Assembly (NCBI GenBank): GCA_001791035.1
Contig: MGDX01000032.1
Location: 822 to 5,936 of the forward strand
From: Candidatus Uhrbacteria bacterium RIFCSPHIGHO2_02_FULL_53_13
GTDB lineage: Bacteria > Patescibacteriota > Patescibacteriia > UBA9934 > UBA11717
Direction: 5' to 3'
Length of the DNA stretch: 5,115 nucleotides
The notes below the pieces were generated by a model. The model searched no databases. It was not told the origin of the DNA and saw only the letters and a list, made by a program, of their open reading frames with translations. Shown piece by piece: positions 3,732-5,115 of this stretch; position 1 is the stretch's first letter; each line of letters opens with the position of its first letter. The translations under genes were made by a program, and so were the position numbers.

Positions 3732-5115
3732 ATGCACTCGCGACGATCCCCGCTTTTGAAGGCCGCATTCTTTGCCCTTGGGCTTAGCCTGCTAGGTCTG
3801 CCGCTGATTTCGCGCGCAGGCATCTTCTCGGATTATCGCGTGGAGCTTAGCTCGCATGCCGCGTCAACGGCGACGAACCAGGAAATCGAATTCGTGACAC
3901 GCCAAGGGTTCACGGTGGCGGCGCACACGCTCGCGATTCGATACGAAAGCGGGTTTGACATAAGTGGGGTCACGTTTGCCGACATGGATCTTGCGGTCGA
4001 TAACGACACAACGTGCGACGGTCCGTGGACCGACAAAACGCTTGAATCGGGTGCCTCGCCATCGGCGGACGCTTGGGGCGTCGCGGTTTCCGGACAAACC
4101 ATCACGTTGACGTCATCGGCGAGCGCGACGGCGGATATCGCGACGGATCGTTGTGTGCAGATTCAAATCGGCACGAATGCGGCTTCAGGAACAAATCGCA
4201 TTGTGAACCCCGGAGCGGCAGGATCGTACGACATCAGCGTCATTCGCGGACGCGACACGGGCGAAGATGGTGAGCAGGGCATGGCGGCCGTTGCGATTGC
4301 GAGCGTTCCGACCGTTACAGTGAGCGCTACGGTGAGCAGTGCAGGAGGGTCGCCCGCACCAGCGAGCCCAAGCCCAGCACCATCAGACACCACGGCGCCG
4401 ATCATCTCAAACATTGCGGTGTCCAGCATCACGGCAACGAGCGCGAGCGTGACATGGCAGACCAACGAGGCGGCCAGCACGGTGTTCAGTTATGGCACCA
4501 CGACGGCGTACGAAATCGGCAGTATGCCGGACGCGCTGTTTCGCACTTCGCACACACGCTCCCTCACGGGTCTTTCGTCCGGGACGGAGCACCACTTCCA
4601 AATTCAGGCGACTGACAGCTCTGGCAACGCGAGCCTGTCGCCTGACACGACCTTTACAACACTCGACGTGACGTCTCCCACGATCACGAACATACAGGTG
4701 ATCAACATAACGGAGTCGTCCGCGACGGTCACGTGGCTGACAAACGAGCCGGCGACCAGTGCCGTTGCCGCCATCAGCGATCCGGCAATCAGCACAACGT
4801 CGTCTTTGCTCGTTATGGCGCACAGCCTCACGCTGACTGCTCTTGACGACAACATGACGTATCCGGTGACGGTAACGTCTGCCGATGCATCGGGCAACAG
4901 CACTTCTGCGAACACCTCGTTCACGACCCTTGAAGACGTATCGCCAACGAACGTTACCAATCTTGTTGGCGTTCCGGGCATTGAGCAGATCGTGCTTGGA
5001 TGGCGCAACCCATCGGACAGTGATTTGGCGGGCGTGCAAGTGCGCTTCTCGCTGACGGCGCCTCCAAGCTCGGCGTTTGAAGGGACGTTGATCTTCAACG
5101 GTCTTGCTGAGACGT
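3732..5115 (+). CDS. Large secreted surface protein with fibronectin type III repeats (runs off right edge)
   Basis: There are 461 codons open to the window edge. Residues 1-29 are a signal peptide (MHSRRS, hydrophobic core, ISRA cut). Residues 30-200 form a beta-rich domain of unknown family containing IVNPGAAGSYDISV and two cysteines (C95, C141) that could form a disulfide. A Pro/Ser/Ala linker (205-218) leads to FN3 repeat 1 (219-311: DTTAPIISNI, SASVTWQTNE, FQIQATDSSGN, TTFTTL) and FN3 repeat 2 (312-400: DVTSPTITNI, SATVTWLTNE, VTVTSADASGN, TSFTTL). A third unit begins at 402 (SPTNVTNLVGV, IVLGWRNPSDSDL). Such repeats serve as adhesion or spacer modules. The C-terminus and any anchor are not visible. 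The gene starts one base after the preceding stop, which suggests translational coupling. Its G+C is far above that of the left half, with heavy use of ACG, GCG and GTG/GTC codons. Confidence 0.88.
   Translation, partial: MHSRRSPLLKAAFFALGLSLLGLPLISRAGIFSDYRVELSSHAASTATNQEIEFVTRQGFTVAAHTLAIRYESGFDISGVTFADMDLAVDNDTTCDGPWTDKTLESGASPSADAWGVAVSGQTITLTSSASATADIATDRCVQIQIGTNAASGTNRIVNPGAAGSYDISVIRGRDTGEDGEQGMAAVAIASVPTVTVSATVSSAGGSPAPASPSPAPSDTTAPIISNIAVSSITATSASVTWQTNEAASTVFSYGTTTAYEIGSMPDALFRTSHTRSLTGLSSGTEHHFQIQATDSSGNASLSPDTTFTTLDVTSPTITNIQVINITESSATVTWLTNEPATSAVAAISDPAISTTSSLLVMAHSLTLTALDDNMTYPVTVTSADASGNSTSANTSFTTLEDVSPTNVTNLVGVPGIEQIVLGWRNPSDSDLAGVQVRFSLTAPPSSAFEGTLIFNGLAET

Noticed and set aside
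3833..5098. Long minus-strand open frames opposite the FN3 gene
   Set aside because: They are shadows of the GC-rich, repetitive FN3 coding sequence, which has a signal peptide and clear domain repeats on the plus strand.

Overview
The window looks like chromosomal DNA from a bacterium, most likely of the Patescibacteria/CPR (Parcubacteria-like) type. That placement is an inference. It rests on the RmuC sequence style, the secreted small beta-protein with SSSNF/SSTNY motifs, the tandem fibronectin-III surface protein, and genes that start almost at their promoters without a Shine-Dalgarno site. No 16S rRNA or other firm taxonomic marker is present.

Layout: (1) 1-447, minus strand, the N-terminal part of rmuC, running off the left edge. 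(2) 522-598, plus strand, tRNA-Arg(CCU) with an encoded CCA, followed directly by an intrinsic terminator. (3) About 1 kb without a credible gene (636-1629). It holds three perfect 16-bp parS sites (TGTTTCACGTGAAACA) plus one degenerate copy, a 60-bp duplication carrying two of the parS sites, several strong hairpins, a 142-bp imperfect palindromic element, a 4-bp tandem repeat, and an AT-rich stretch with a cluster of DnaA-box-like 9-mers. Genes point away from this region on both sides. Together this suggests the chromosome's origin/centromere region (oriC + parS). (4) A good sigma70-type promoter (1630-1658) and a 216-aa secreted beta-rich protein. (5) A 466-bp gap with a long imperfect inverted repeat and further hairpins. 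(6) A 313-aa secreted, C-terminally membrane-anchored protein resembling the DUF916/WxL-interacting family. One base after its stop begins (7) a long secreted protein with fibronectin type III repeats, truncated by the right edge.

The three plus-strand proteins all carry export signals and probably form one cell-surface module: a small secreted beta-sandwich protein, a membrane-anchored Ig-like partner and a large FN3 protein. The layout recalls WxL / WxL-interacting-protein loci of Firmicutes, although no literal WxL motif is present. Base composition rises from AT-rich in the putative origin (18 G/C in the 60 bases 1441-1500) to GC-rich in the FN3 gene (37 G/C in 4081-4140).
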